This document shows positions 1-9,752 of a stretch of 64,000 nt of DNA, piece by piece. The notes below the pieces were generated by a model. That model had not been told where the DNA came from. It saw nothing but the letters and a program-made list of their open reading frames with translations, and did not search any database. A program made the translations under genes and the position numbers. Origin of the DNA: a virus; the IMG/VR virus record IMGVR_UViG_3300049460_000128, positions 232,595-296,594 of that record; one strand, 5' to 3'. Positions within the stretch are counted from its first letter, which is position 1, and every line of letters starts with the position of its first letter.

Positions 1-1576
1 CAGAGATCTCGCCTTCCAGCAGAGTTACTTTGCCATCAACATACGCCAGCAGCGACGAATTCAGTGCAGTGTCAGCAGCCTTGTAAGCTGTGTCCATTGC
101 CTTGAGAGCAACGTCAAGAGCGGTCAGGGAGCTAACAACCGAAGTAGCCGAATTCAGGTAGTTGGTACCTGTGAATGTGGCAAACGTACCGTCAGTGTTC
201 AGACCAACAGCGCCTTCAATTGCATCAACTTCATCTTGCAGGGCCGTGATCGAACCCGAACCCAGAGCAGCCAGTGCATCCGATACCGATTTGATCTGTG
301 CATCCAACAGGAAGTCCGCACCTTTCAGTGTGGTAGCGCTGTTGATGTAGTTCGAAGTGGTTTCAGCTACATAAGCACCAGCAGCCGACAGACCAGCACC
401 TGCTTGCGTAGCATCCAGTTCACCCTGAACAGCAGTGATTGCAGCGCCACGAGCAGTAACTTCAGCCGACAGGTCAGTACGCAGAGCGGTGATTTCGGTA
501 GTCAGAGCATCCGAAACCTTAACACCAGTTGCACTCATCGACAACGACGAACCATCCAGTTTCAGAGTCAGAGTCGAATCAGCACCAACTTCATCTGGTG
601 TGAAGTGCAGACCACCAGTGCTCGATACTTGTACATCCAGACGGTTACCGTTTTTCAACAGACCCAGACCAGCAACGATCTGACCGGTACCAGTGAACTG
701 GACCCATGCAGTACCGTTGAATACCCAACCTTGTTGGTCAGCATCGTCAAACAGTGCCCAGCTTGTGCTTGGAGTTTGACCACCGTCAAAATCAGCACCG
801 TCGAAGGTGTAGATCTTGTTGTCAGCGTCAACCAGAACGCGATCGCCAGCAACCGAAGTCAGGGCATCACGTGCAGCAATGTCAGCAACCTTAGCGGTTA
901 CTGGAGCTTGCCAGGTCAGACCACCAGCAACGGAGTCAACGTAGTTCTTGGTAGCAGCGCCGAGTGGCAGTGTAGGGTCAGCATTCAGAATCAATGCGCC
1001 AGTCAGTGTGCCACCAGTCAGGTTCAGTTTCAGTGCTTCAGCGGCAGTTGCACGAGCAACTTCAGCAGCCAGTGCATCGGATACGCCAGTTACAGCAGTT
1101 GCGCGGTCAGCGATTTCGCCGGTCAGAGCAGCACCGACAGCTTCCAGAGCTTCTTTGAACGAGGTCTTACCGAATGCAGCAGAACCAGCAGCGAACGCAA
1201 CCAGAGTACCATCAGTACCCAGACCAACAGCGGTCTCGATAGCATTTACTTCAGTTTGCAGAGCAGTCGTGTTAGCGGCAGCTTGAGCAACAGCATCAGC
1301 AACAGCAGCGGTCAGCTGGCTGAAGTTGATTGCGTCACCATTTGCAGTACCATTTGCCACGTTAGTGACTTTGTTGGCACCCATGTCGATCGTTGCAGTA
1401 GCACCAACGGTCAGACCTGCAATCGTTGCGTTACCCGCATTGATTGGAGCAGCGGCTGAGCCAGCTGCATTTTTGAAAGTGAAAACATTTGTGTCGTTGA
1501 TCAGACGTGGACCAGCTTTACCAAACTGAACGTCTGTTGCTACACCAACGAGACCAAAATTCTTAATATTAGCCAT
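1..1576 (-). CDS. Tail fibre protein, 3' end outside window
   Basis: Large structural protein of which 525 residues are visible; it continues past the left edge. It starts MANIKNFGLVG at 1576 behind a good ribosome site (AAGGAGTTAAAG). The body is built of low-complexity Ala/Thr/Val stretches and fibre modules: one LPLGAATKNYVD module near residues 190-215, a GLTWQAPV segment followed by a DRVLVDADNKIYTFDG block, and repeats of the form LQ(T/D)EV(N/D)AIE.AVGLNTDGT. These modules are typical of phage fibre shafts and fibre-associated proteins. A late promoter lies 48 nt upstream. Part of the coding DNA is 62/71 identical to a stretch of the 1296-residue fibre gene at 15491-19381. Fibre role is confident; the exact position in the virion is unknown. 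Confidence 0.8.
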   Translation of the reverse strand, partial: MANIKNFGLVGVATDVQFGKAGPRLINDTNVFTFKNAAGSAAAPINAGNATIAGLTVGATATIDMGANKVTNVANGTANGDAINFSQLTAAVADAVAQAAANTTALQTEVNAIETAVGLGTDGTLVAFAAGSAAFGKTSFKEALEAVGAALTGEIADRATAVTGVSDALAAEVARATAAEALKLNLTGGTLTGALILNADPTLPLGAATKNYVDSVAGGLTWQAPVTAKVADIAARDALTSVAGDRVLVDADNKIYTFDGADFDGGQTPSTSWALFDDADQQGWVFNGTAWVQFTGTGQIVAGLGLLKNGNRLDVQVSSTGGLHFTPDEVGADSTLTLKLDGSSLSMSATGVKVSDALTTEITALRTDLSAEVTARGAAITAVQGELDATQAGAGLSAAGAYVAETTSNYINSATTLKGADFLLDAQIKSVSDALAALGSGSITALQDEVDAIEGAVGLNTDGTFATFTGTNYLNSATSVVSSLTALDVALKAMDTAYKAADTALNSSLLAYVDGKVTLLEGEIS

Positions 1577-1623
1577 CTTTAACTCCTTGTTATGATTTAA
1601 ATCCCCGAGTGGGTTTTCGTGGA

Positions 1624-1631
1624 TATTTATA
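1624..1631 (-). promoter_or_regulatory. T4-type late promoter TATAAATA
   Basis: Perfect match to the T4 late consensus on the minus strand, 48 nt before the fibre start codon at 1576. In T4 this element is read by sigma gp55 with gp33 and the gp45 clamp. Confidence 0.75.
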
Positions 1632-1663
1632 TGAACCTAGGCGCCAATTTAACTCTGTGTTAA

Positions 1664-3658
1664 TCACAGATATGAAACAATGACTTTCGCCGCGCCTGTT
1701 GATGAACCAGCGGAGTCAAGATGTACAAATAATTCACCATCCTCATCACCTTCGTAGATGTAAGTGGTGTTGGCTTCGTACGAACCAATGTTTGAAAGAT
1801 CAGTATTGTCGCTAGTGATAACCTCGTCTGGGGTTGAGGCTGTACCAACACTGATAGTTGCTTGTGAGTTGAATGGAGTAGTCACCACAACAGTCACGTT
1901 CACGATTCGAGTACCTGACGAGACATTACCCAAAGAGACGACTGCCGAGTCTTTGGTGACGTCTACCGTCATTGTGCTGGCATCGGTCTTCGCTGAATCG
2001 TAGTTGGCAATCATGGTCCAAGTTGCACCAGTGCGAACATAGAGTTCCCATTCACCAGTCGTATTGCCATTTTGAACATAGACTTGATCACCAGAACGTG
2101 GGCTCGCGATTGCATTCAAGGCTGTGAGATTTGCAACAATCTGCCCGCTGCTGGTAGCAGTCATAGTTTTGTCCACAACCAAAGCCAAAGGCAACGAGCC
2201 GTTTGCGGCACTTTGAATGCCCGCGTCAATAGTGAATTGACCTGAAACATCCGTAACTGTGATTGCTCCGCCATCTGCGCGAATCAATTTCAAACGAGTT
2301 GTCGCCGCTGCTGGATTATTTTCCGGCACACCCAACATATCCGTGACCGTCTTGTCCTCGCCTGAAGTGGTTGTAGGTGTGACGTTTACGAAGTTGATAT
2401 CAAGTCCTTCTGATTGCGTAAAGACAACAAAACCGGTATTGGAATCAAATGATGCATAGACGCCATGGATTGCAGTTTGCTCATTAACCGATCGAATAAC
2501 ATCCCACCAACCAACTTGCCCAGAAGTACCAAAACTGATACTAGGGAGTGATACAATGGTTGATACTCCATTGATAGTGAATTGCATATTAGTGGTAGGA
2601 GTCGATGTTGGATACGCTACTGTACCAGATACGATAGTGCTTGGCGACCCCATAGATGCCGTGACACCATGATTTGCCGTTGTCGAATTGATGGCAGATA
2701 TGATGCTTGACGCATCAACCGTTGTATCACCTACAAAAGGAATTACATGATTATTCAGCTTAATGATGTTGCCAGGATATGTAACGGGCGTGTCAATTGA
2801 TCCAACCGTAAATGCTTTAACAGCATTGGTCATCTTGATGTAAAGGGCATTATTTCCACCTGTAATCACAGCACGGTCCCCGGTCACAGGATCAATGCCC
2901 AAAAGGTCACCTGCCACACCTGGTAGTCCAGGTTCAAGATCATCAATGATCTTTGTGCTTGGCGACAGATAAAAATAATGCGGCCCTGGTCCTACTGCCA
3001 ATACGGTACCGGCAATGTAGATGTCGTCACTTGTAGCATTGACGAATTTACCCGTGACGTTGTCAATACGTACCACTTGCCCTTCAGCAAATCCATGATT
3101 CAATTGGAAGAAACGGTTCTCTACAGTTGGATTGAACACACGAAAACGCGATTCAATTTGACTGGTGATCGTCAAGTCGATACCAACTGGTAATGGATTC
3201 AACACTGGCAACCCGTCATCGCCAAGTTCAAAAAATACCAAATTATTATTGGAAGCAAATGCTCCAGTACCTGTCTGTGATGCATCAGCGAACGTGTTAT
3301 AACGATCGACGTCTTCAACGATGCATTGGATTGACGTATCACTAAGGCTAATTATTGATACAATACGCACGGCCCGTGGCTCTGTGACGGAAAACACCCA
3401 CATTCCAGGTGTGATGTCCAAGCCCGTGTATGTATTTGGCACACGAGTCAGGTGACTGCTGTGTGCTGCTGAAAAAACATCGGCCGTTAAAATCCAACGA
3501 ACTGGAGCACCGATTACGCCTTGCCACCATTGATCACCAAAGCCATCGTCATACAGCCAACTCTCCAAACCCACAATAGTTTGCCCATAGCCAGTAATGA
3601 CCTTGCTGGGCAAATATTTGCGAATTGAGCTACTTGTTAAATTATTCTGAATTGCCAT
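1664..3658 (-). CDS. Virion structural protein, fibre-like
   Basis: 664 residues. The N-terminus (about 1-110) is rich in aromatic residues with a DQWWQGVIG segment and looks like a globular attachment domain. The rest is beta-rich Gly/Thr/Val/Ile sequence with repeats such as IISAINSTTANHGVTAS and VNEQTAIHGVYAS, which resemble the insertion motifs of flagellin and fibre proteins. The start codon overlaps the stop of the upstream gene (TAATG), so it is probably translated by coupling within the fibre operon. No enzymatic motif was seen. Placement among fibre genes and composition support a virion role; no specific family is recognised. Confidence 0.65.
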   Translation of the reverse strand: MAIQNNLTSSSIRKYLPSKVITGYGQTIVGLESWLYDDGFGDQWWQGVIGAPVRWILTADVFSAAHSSHLTRVPNTYTGLDITPGMWVFSVTEPRAVRIVSIISLSDTSIQCIVEDVDRYNTFADASQTGTGAFASNNNLVFFELGDDGLPVLNPLPVGIDLTITSQIESRFRVFNPTVENRFFQLNHGFAEGQVVRIDNVTGKFVNATSDDIYIAGTVLAVGPGPHYFYLSPSTKIIDDLEPGLPGVAGDLLGIDPVTGDRAVITGGNNALYIKMTNAVKAFTVGSIDTPVTYPGNIIKLNNHVIPFVGDTTVDASSIISAINSTTANHGVTASMGSPSTIVSGTVAYPTSTPTTNMQFTINGVSTIVSLPSISFGTSGQVGWWDVIRSVNEQTAIHGVYASFDSNTGFVVFTQSEGLDINFVNVTPTTTSGEDKTVTDMLGVPENNPAAATTRLKLIRADGGAITVTDVSGQFTIDAGIQSAANGSLPLALVVDKTMTATSSGQIVANLTALNAIASPRSGDQVYVQNGNTTGEWELYVRTGATWTMIANYDSAKTDASTMTVDVTKDSAVVSLGNVSSGTRIVNVTVVVTTPFNSQATISVGTASTPDEVITSDNTDLSNIGSYEANTTYIYEGDEDGELFVHLDSAGSSTGAAKVIVSYL

Positions 3659-4359
3659 TAGAAGGTCACCACAATTTGAACAAAACCGTTGGCAATGGTC
3701 GCCATTGTTGAGACCAATTGATACTGGAAAGTTGTGGTGTTCAAGGCCGTCGTACCAGAGGTCGCCATCTTGACAACACCGGTTGCGGCTGTATTACCAC
3801 CTGAAACATAGACATAGAGTGGATTAGAAGTTGACGTAGTACCAACCCAGAAATTGACTGATTTTGGTGGACGACCAACGTTGTGCGTAATGGTCGTAAC
3901 GCCACTAGCAACGGATACAGACCAACCAGATGGCAAATTAGTTGTCAGCGTGGTTGCGGCATCAGCACCATTGGTTGTAGTATTACCGGCATTCATTTGG
4001 GAAGTGAAAATAAACACACCTGGGGCGATACTGTTCGCAGGATTGGCACCACCGCCACCTGATGCTGCATCGAGCGTAACGGTGGTACCGTTGTCAGTAA
4101 CAGTCATGTTGGTGCCAGCAACCAGCTTCTTGAATTCGAAATTACTACCAGTCTTTTGATTGAACACACCCACGCCAGTTGCACCAACGTTCGATGCCGT
4201 TTCAGCACCAATTTCAACAATGGAATCAGAGCCATTATTCTTCTTCATGAACAGCTTACCATCATTGGTATTCATTGCCAACTCACCCAATGCCAAGTCG
4301 GTTGTCAGTGGAATCTTTGATGCTACCGCGCTACGTTTAATCTTAATCACTTGTGCCAT
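3658..4359 (-). CDS. Small tail fibre protein
   Basis: 233 residues. The N-terminus carries the fibre entry motif IKRS-(10)-TDLALGELAMNTNDGKLFMKK, shared with the proteins at 4429-5718 and 15491-19381. This block is common at the start of phage fibre and fibre-adaptor proteins and probably marks a conserved attachment domain. The middle (about 110-125) is Gly/Ala-rich; the C-terminal 120 residues are Thr/Val-rich beta sequence containing a TTITHNVGRPPKSVNFWVG segment. Strong GGAGG ribosome site before the ATG at 4359. Fourth member of a five-gene fibre cluster, reading from 7939 down. Confidence 0.7.
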   Translation of the reverse strand: MAQVIKIKRSAVASKIPLTTDLALGELAMNTNDGKLFMKKNNGSDSIVEIGAETASNVGATGVGVFNQKTGSNFEFKKLVAGTNMTVTDNGTTVTLDAASGGGGANPANSIAPGVFIFTSQMNAGNTTTNGADAATTLTTNLPSGWSVSVASGVTTITHNVGRPPKSVNFWVGTTSTSNPLYVYVSGGNTAATGVVKMATSGTTALNTTTFQYQLVSTMATIANGFVQIVVTF

Positions 4360-4375
4360 ATGGCCTCCAGAAGGT

Positions 4376-4401
4376 AAAAAGGGGAGCTATATAGCTCCCC
4401 T
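4376..4401 (-). terminator. Rho-independent terminator
   Basis: Stem AGGGGAGCTA/TAGCTCCCCT followed on the minus strand by TTTTT, just after the fibre gene at 4429-5718. Confidence 0.8.
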
Positions 4402-4428
4402 GTGGTTCAACTATATGTTCCTATTTAC

Positions 4429-5718
4429 TTAGAACGAGCCGCCATCCAAATCAGCAGCAGTCAAGTAACCAGCATCATTGGTGAATGCACTAACGACGGT
4501 TGGAGCCGTGTACGAAATTACACCCGTTGATGTGTTGTATGCCAGCGAACCAGTTACCGATATTGCTGCACGAGCGTTCGTGTCAGTGTAAGCAGCTGGG
4601 ATGGTTGGTTTGTTGGTCAAGTCAGTGTAGCTGCCCGATGTAGCTACAGTTGCCAGACCAGTGATCTTGGCAGTTGACAAAGTACCACCGATCGAACCCA
4701 AGCTCAAGTTTGCCTGGTTAACGTCAACCGAGATCGAACCACTCGAAGTGATTGGCGAACCTGAGACAGTGATCGTACCGCTCGACGACAGAGCAACACT
4801 AGTAACCGTACCAGTACCACCACCAGTAGCCAATGCGGACAGATCCAAGATACCAGTTGTCGAATTGTAGGTAGCACCTGACGAGCCAGCAGTCAAGCTG
4901 ATGGCTGCACGAGCCAAGGCGTCAGTGTATTGAGTTGGGATTACTGGTTTGTTGATCAGGTCAGTGTATGAACCCGTAGTAGCGACTGTGGTCAGAGCTG
5001 GTTTACCAGTCAACGATGCATAAGCGCCATCGAACAGTGTTGGTTTGTTGGTCAAGTCAGCATACGAACCTGATGTTGCAACGGTTGCATATGTTGGTTT
5101 GCCAGTCAATGACGCATACGTGCCATCGAATGTTGGCGTACCTGACAGATCGGAGTAAGCACCCGAGAAAGCGACCGTTGCCAGTGCCGAGGTGTTTGCC
5201 TTCAGGGCAATGCTGTTGGTAACAGTGGTTGCAAAGTTTGCATCAGCACCCAGAGCATCCGACAGTTCTTTCAGGGTATCCAGTGTGCCTGGTGCGCCGT
5301 TGACCAAAGAAGCAACCTTGGTATCAACATACGACGTTGAAGCAGCACCAGAGATGTCACTGGTGGTCAGTACAACGGCGCCAGTACGACCGGCGACGGA
5401 AGTAACAGCACCACCGGCGCCCAGTACAGCGGCGTCCAATTGACCTTTGGTGATTGCATGACTAGCCGCTGTACCATCTGGAATGGTTACTGCGGCTGTG
5501 AATGTTTTTGCACCCGTGATAGTATCATCACCGGTGATCGACACCATTGCTTTACCACCGATTGCTTCAATTGTAGTTGCAGAACCACCAGCGCCACCAG
5601 TACCTTTACCGTAGTACAGGACGCCATCAACTTCATTGAATGCCAATTCGGCATTTTGCAGGGATGCTGGAGCGCCAGCTGCACCGCTTGTACGGCGTTT
5701 AATACGAATAACTGACAT
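4429..5718 (-). CDS. Tail fibre protein with repeated shaft modules
   Basis: 429 residues. It opens with the fibre motif IRIKRRTSG..., Q-NAELAFNEVDGVLYYGKG, a variant of the entry block in the neighbouring fibre genes. A short module of the form TVATSGSY(T/A)DL(I/T)NKP is repeated about six times between residues 170 and 390. This SYxDLxNKPTxP repeat is a well-known phage fibre shaft unit. A KTFTAAVTIPDGTAASHAITKGQLDAAV stretch near residue 65-95 matches KG/KNYVD-type modules. Ribosome site AAGGAA. Ends at a strong terminator. The repeats make this gene a likely site of recombination-driven host-range change (inference). Confidence 0.75.
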   Translation of the reverse strand: MSVIRIKRRTSGAAGAPASLQNAELAFNEVDGVLYYGKGTGGAGGSATTIEAIGGKAMVSITGDDTITGAKTFTAAVTIPDGTAASHAITKGQLDAAVLGAGGAVTSVAGRTGAVVLTTSDISGAASTSYVDTKVASLVNGAPGTLDTLKELSDALGADANFATTVTNSIALKANTSALATVAFSGAYSDLSGTPTFDGTYASLTGKPTYATVATSGSYADLTNKPTLFDGAYASLTGKPALTTVATTGSYTDLINKPVIPTQYTDALARAAISLTAGSSGATYNSTTGILDLSALATGGGTGTVTSVALSSSGTITVSGSPITSSGSISVDVNQANLSLGSIGGTLSTAKITGLATVATSGSYTDLTNKPTIPAAYTDTNARAAISVTGSLAYNTSTGVISYTAPTVVSAFTNDAGYLTAADLDGGSF

Positions 5719-5809
5719 ATGAATATTCCTTCAAAAAGCGACGAACATTTCCGAGGTTGGTCGCTGGAGTTAAGTATTGTTATTTAGTCGAGATATTGAT
5801 TTATCTCGA

Positions 5810-7939
5810 TTAGAAGTTACCGCCGTCTGTCAAATCTGAAACAATCATTGTGGTGTTCCATTTTTGTGCTTCAGCATCCCAAACCAAAATAGATTGATCT
5901 GTTAAACCTGCAATCACTACATCGTCCAAACCATTCAGGAAGGTCGCCCCTGGCAAGCCATCAGCGCCAGCTGGGCCTTGTTCGCCCTGTGGACCTTGTT
6001 CACCCGGCAAGCCCTGTGGACCGATTGGACCTTGAATACCCTGTTCGCCTTGCGCACCATCAGTACCGTCTACACCGGCTGGACCAATTGGGCCAATTTC
6101 GCCAGGAACGCCTTGTGGGCCCTGAATACCCTGGTTACCAGTGTCACCCTTGTCGCCTTTAGGGCCGGTTGACGAAGTCCAGTTATAGTTGGTACCATCC
6201 CAGTGCAGATACGTATCAGCTACTGATGGAGTCGCGACTGTGGACAGATTGCCCGTGCCGTTACCAACGATCAGAGAGTTCGAGGCAAATGCCGTTACAC
6301 CAGTACCACCGTGTGCAACATTCAATGTACCACTCAGGTTGTTCAAGGTCAGGTTCGATTCAACCAGATCAATAACGAATGAACCGTTTGATGTGATTGG
6401 GCTGCCAGTTACTGACAACTTGTTCGAACCAGAAGTCAATGCCACACTTGTTACCGTGCCAGTACCGCTAGATGCCAATGCCCAAGTAAAGGCTGTGCCA
6501 TCCCATTTCAGAACACTATTGGCCAATGTCGGAGCAGCAATGAAGTTCACTGCGCTTGTACCATTACCAACCAGGATGCCATTTACGGTATGAATCGTAC
6601 GACCAGTACCACCCTTTGTTGTGCTCAACGAACCACCCAGGTTGTTCAAAGTCAGTGCTGACTCATTGACGTCGAAGTCAAATGTGCCGCTGCTTGTGAT
6701 GGTGCCACCGTTTACAATGATCTTGGAACTCAATGCGTTAGCGGTGATGCTAGTAACCGAACCCAAGCCAACTGCTGGTTTGTTCGTCAGGTCGTTGAAC
6801 GAACCCGAGAATGCAACCGTGGCAAATGTTGGTTTGCCCACGATATCGTTGTACTGACCAGTCGTTGCAACCGTGGACAAATCAGCGAGATCGGAAGCCG
6901 ACAGAGTTGCGTATTCCAAGCCGGATGCAGAGCTGTTGACACGCATGACTTGCTTGGCCGAACCGATAGTCGTCAGACCCGTACCGCCCTTAGCTGTTGG
7001 TAATACACCGCCAATGTTAGCGTGGTTCAAGTTTGATTCAACGATGTCTACCGTGAAGGTGCCAGTCGAAGTAACTGGGGAACCAGTCACAGTGACTTTG
7101 TTGGATGCAGCCGACAAGCCAACACTCGTAACCGTACCCAGAGTACGCCATACAAATGCCGAACCATTCCACATGATGGTTTGATTTGCCGCAGTCGGTG
7201 CGACAGTTGAGGTCAATGCAGAGCTACCACCAACCATCAGACCATTGGTCGTGAAGGTCGTTGCGCCAGTACCGCCTTTGCTAACTGCCAGATTACCAGA
7301 CAGGTTATTAATTGCGATGTTGGATTCAACCACATCCAAGGTCACAGTGCCCGTCGAAGTAACGGTACCATTGACAATGCTCAGACGTGACGAATTGGCT
7401 TGCAGTGTGATGCTCGTAACACCGCCGCTACCGCTACCGTTACCGTTACCATTATCAGCTGGGACGATCCATTCATAGTCCATACCATTCCAGGTAAGAA
7501 CTGCGCCTAAGTCTGAAGGAACTGCGATTGACTGAATAGCAGCAGCACCGTTACCCAACAACAGAGCATGGACGGGCAAGCCGTCTGCACCTGCACCAGT
7601 ACCACCTTTCTGCACATTCAGGATACCTTGAAGTTCGTTCAAGGTCGTGGAAATTGCACCAGTTGCCGTCAGTGTAAGGGTCTCTGCATCACCTTCGATA
7701 GAGATACCATCACCAGCTACAATTGAGCGGAATTGAAGCTTTACGTCGTGTTGGCCGTTTGAACCCGCATAGATGCCGTTGCCGATACCCAGGTTGTCAC
7801 CCAACACCGATGAGACTGTATTTGTTGCTGAATCACCAGCAGTATCCGATGATGTAGATGGGCCTGTAGTTGGGCCCGCATCAACCGGAGTATTATAGAT
7901 CGGTTTACCGTCAGTACCGATGCCGTATTGTTGTGACAT
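5810..7939 (-). CDS. Tail fibre protein with collagen-like segment
   Basis: 709 residues. Repeats of about 95-100 residues contain an NL(G/S)G(S/N/T)L..(T/A)KGGTG core and a VGNGT/VGGSSAL segment, found about five times between residues 100 and 570. A Gly-X-Y collagen-like tract of roughly 25 triplets lies near residues 585-670 ([19 protein letters not shown] and on). A short C-terminal domain ends with [15 protein letters not shown], whose DLTDGG/DLDGGSF ending is shared with the gene at 4429-5718. Collagen-like tracts are common rigid stalks in phage fibres. Ribosome site TGGAGAA. A role in receptor binding or the fibre stalk is likely; the receptor is unknown. Confidence 0.8.
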   Translation of the reverse strand: MSQQYGIGTDGKPIYNTPVDAGPTTGPSTSSDTAGDSATNTVSSVLGDNLGIGNGIYAGSNGQHDVKLQFRSIVAGDGISIEGDAETLTLTATGAISTTLNELQGILNVQKGGTGAGADGLPVHALLLGNGAAAIQSIAVPSDLGAVLTWNGMDYEWIVPADNGNGNGSGSGGVTSITLQANSSRLSIVNGTVTSTGTVTLDVVESNIAINNLSGNLAVSKGGTGATTFTTNGLMVGGSSALTSTVAPTAANQTIMWNGSAFVWRTLGTVTSVGLSAASNKVTVTGSPVTSTGTFTVDIVESNLNHANIGGVLPTAKGGTGLTTIGSAKQVMRVNSSASGLEYATLSASDLADLSTVATTGQYNDIVGKPTFATVAFSGSFNDLTNKPAVGLGSVTSITANALSSKIIVNGGTITSSGTFDFDVNESALTLNNLGGSLSTTKGGTGRTIHTVNGILVGNGTSAVNFIAAPTLANSVLKWDGTAFTWALASSGTGTVTSVALTSGSNKLSVTGSPITSNGSFVIDLVESNLTLNNLSGTLNVAHGGTGVTAFASNSLIVGNGTGNLSTVATPSVADTYLHWDGTNYNWTSSTGPKGDKGDTGNQGIQGPQGVPGEIGPIGPAGVDGTDGAQGEQGIQGPIGPQGLPGEQGPQGEQGPAGADGLPGATFLNGLDDVVIAGLTDQSILVWDAEAQKWNTTMIVSDLTDGGNF

Positions 7940-7959
7940 ACAAATTCTCCAGAAATATC

Positions 7960-8373
7960 TTAATTATTAATTAGCACTCGGTCAACCTGACCAAGGAGGC
8001 CCGCCAGTACATTTGCTTCTGTTCCAGGAATGGACAGATCACGATCTACTCGCACGCGGATCCATGTAAAATTTCCAATTATGTTCATGCCAACCGTACC
8101 AGTATCACCCGTAATACCAGTAGGGTTTACGGGATCTTTAGGATAATTCAAAGAAGGACTGCCCTGAATGATGATCGGAAACCAATCAAATTCTGTCGGA
8201 TCGTTGGCAATACTGGCTTCAAACCAAACACGCCCAGTAAAATTCAACAGGTAGATGGATACAGTATGGAGACCATCCGTATAGCCATACCAACCATCAG
8301 CACGAATTTTATCACCCGTGACCGCTAGCTGACCCATAGTATTACTTAACATTACGATGCTAGTTTTGCTCAT
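7960..8373 (-). CDS. Small virion-associated protein, unknown fold
   Basis: 137 residues. I place the start at the second Met ([11 protein letters not shown]) because AAGGA sits 6 nt upstream of it, while the first ATG at 8394 has no ribosome site. The sequence is beta-rich with several Trp residues and a [26 protein letters not shown] segment typical of small phage structural domains. First gene of the fibre operon, 23 nt behind a late promoter. It may be a fibre-associated or decoration protein (inference from position); no family recognised. Confidence 0.6.
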   Translation of the reverse strand: MSKTSIVMLSNTMGQLAVTGDKIRADGWYGYTDGLHTVSIYLLNFTGRVWFEASIANDPTEFDWFPIIIQGSPSLNYPKDPVNPTGITGDTGTVGMNIIGNFTWIRVRVDRDLSIPGTEANVLAGLLGQVDRVLINN

Positions 8374-8395
8374 GATAGATCCTTGGATTTTCATC

Positions 8396-8403
8396 TATTT
8401 ATT
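8396..8403 (-). promoter_or_regulatory. T4-type late promoter AATAAATA
   Basis: One mismatch to TATAAATA on the minus strand, 23 nt before the start codon at 8373; it heads the fibre operon. Confidence 0.6.
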
Positions 8404-8405
8404 AT

Positions 8406-8433
8406 TTGAGGACCAGAATTAAAGCAGTATCAT
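8406..8433 (+). promoter_or_regulatory. Sigma70-type promoter, leaderless type
   Basis: TTGAGG (8406-8411), 16 nt, TATCAT (8428-8433). The ATG at 8440 follows 6 nt after the -10 box, so the mRNA probably starts at or next to the start codon. Confidence 0.5.
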
Positions 8434-8439
8434 CCACTC

Positions 8440-9123
8440 ATGACCTCATTACACACATTCGCAGCATGGCGCAATGATCCCATTTGCAAATCATTTGAAT
8501 ATCTGGACACCCTGCTGGATGGACTCAACTATGTGATTGCTGGTGGCTCGGTTAGAAAATTATTCCTGCACGAGCCCATTGAAGACTCAGACATTGATGT
8601 CTGGTTTTATGACGAAGAGTCGTTGACTACAGCTAAGAATCGCCTGATGGATATCATGCGCCCAAATATCCATCACAATGTCAATCTACCGTGGAGTAAG
8701 CCATTCTTCAATACGTTTAGCCTGTGTTCACATTCAGAATTTGGCTATACGCTCGTGTATGAAGATGTAATTGGTTTGACTACGGGAACAACAGTTCAAT
8801 TGCTACGCAAGCAATCAACCAATAATGGCATTGACGGTGTGATTGGAGTCTTCGACTATACGATCTGCCAGTTTGGATACTCGAAAGGAACGATCTATGC
8901 TACACAGGCAGCGATGGCTGATCATCAGGCAGGCATACTACGCCTCAATGAAAAATACGATCCCAAGGTCTGCTATGACCGCGCCTTGAAGTATATTGGG
9001 AAGGGTTATACGCCAACAAGAGACCTGTTCGACAAACTGTTTCTGCATGACCGTCAAACTTTGACGCACAGCTCAATCGATATTGAAAATTTGAACTATA
9101 CGGATATATTCAAACGTGTCTAA
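8440..9123 (+). CDS. Nucleotidyltransferase-fold protein
   Basis: 227 residues. Residues 33-55 carry the Pol-beta-type nucleotidyltransferase signature: GGS at 35-37, then D51-I-D53 followed by VWF, as in polyA-polymerase/CCA-adding and minimal nucleotidyltransferases. The first metal-binding pair is therefore present; the third acidic residue is not obvious. The remainder matches no domain I recognise. Many T4-superfamily phages carry similar orphan nucleotidyltransferases. Substrate unknown (tRNA, RNA end or protein are possible). No ribosome site; the -10 box ends 6 nt upstream, implying leaderless translation. Overlaps the next gene by 8 nt. Confidence 0.7.
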   Translation: MTSLHTFAAWRNDPICKSFEYLDTLLDGLNYVIAGGSVRKLFLHEPIEDSDIDVWFYDEESLTTAKNRLMDIMRPNIHHNVNLPWSKPFFNTFSLCSHSEFGYTLVYEDVIGLTTGTTVQLLRKQSTNNGIDGVIGVFDYTICQFGYSKGTIYATQAAMADHQAGILRLNEKYDPKVCYDRALKYIGKGYTPTRDLFDKLFLHDRQTLTHSSIDIENLNYTDIFKRV

Positions 9124-9511
9124 ATTCAACGACCTTGACGTCTCATTGGTGATGAGCAAGCTGAGTTCCGGAATTGCATACACTCAGGTAAAAACTACGC
9201 GAAAGAACTGGCAAATTGTTGTAGTGGCCGGAGTACCAATTGAATTCCGTCAACTGTGCATTCTCATGCTGTCTTGGGCAAGTGGTAATTTTAGAGATGA
9301 GTTACGAAATCAATTCCATGACGACACCATGGCAATGTGGAGAGACATCAAATGGCTTCCTGGCAAGAAAGTCAAAGATGACGAGTGGGACTTGCCGTTT
9401 TTCTGTATGAAGGCATTGAAAGCAGCATCGAGTGATACTGCTGCCGAACTTGATCTGCTGCCACTTGCACAGCAGATCAGTCGAGAACTACACGAAGCAG
9501 TTACTCTTTAG
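9116..9511 (+). CDS. Unknown protein, partner of nucleotidyltransferase gene
   Basis: 131 residues, GTG start at 9116 inside the last codons of the upstream gene, so translation is probably coupled. No recognised motif; mixed alpha/beta composition with Trp at 32, 54, 71 and 76. The tight overlap suggests it works with the nucleotidyltransferase-fold protein (inference only). Its 3' end overlaps the convergent gene at 9501-9680 by 11 nt. Confidence 0.55.
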   Translation: MSKFNDLDVSLVMSKLSSGIAYTQVKTTRKNWQIVVVAGVPIEFRQLCILMLSWASGNFRDELRNQFHDDTMAMWRDIKWLPGKKVKDDEWDLPFFCMKALKAASSDTAAELDLLPLAQQISRELHEAVTL

Positions 9512-9680
9512 AGACTTCCACTACAGCGCCAGTACCAGCAACCAGTTCACCAACAATTGCTTCCAATTGTTCGCATACTTCAACGGGGGTGGCGTGGTCC
9601 TCTGCTACGAAATCTTCCGGGTTGCCCTTTACTACTTTGCTGATAGTGACTTTGATGGTTTCGGTGTGAATGAATGCCAT
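9501..9680 (-). CDS. Small protein, unknown
   Basis: 59 residues (MAFIHTETIKVTISKVVKG...). I use the internal Met at 9680 because AAGGAGTATTATC precedes it; an upstream in-frame ATG at 9719 lacks a site. Composition suggests two beta strands, one acidic helix and a Gly-rich turn. A late-type promoter lies 26 nt upstream, so probably a late gene. Function unknown. Confidence 0.6.
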   Translation of the reverse strand: MAFIHTETIKVTISKVVKGNPEDFVAEDHATPVEVCEQLEAIVGELVAGTGAVVEVSKE

Positions 9681-9705
9681 GATAATACTCCTTGAGTTAA
9701 AGTAG

Positions 9706-9713
9706 TATTTATC
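9706..9713 (-). promoter_or_regulatory. T4-type late promoter GATAAATA
   Basis: One mismatch to TATAAATA, 26 nt before the start at 9680. Confidence 0.5.
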
Positions 9714-9724
9714 TTTCATGTAAA

Positions 9725-9748
9725 GAAAAAGCCGGGTTGCCCCGGCTT
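9725..9748 (-). terminator. Rho-independent terminator
   Basis: AAAGCCGGG/CCCGGCTTT stem; the minus strand continues TTTTTC. Ends the transcript of the gene at 9753-10163. Confidence 0.75.
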
Positions 9749-9752
9749 TCGC

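Noticed and set aside
236-1459. Long plus-strand open frame of 407 codons
   Set aside because: Antisense to the fibre gene; Ser/Thr/Gln-rich translation typical of a shadow frame and no ribosome site.
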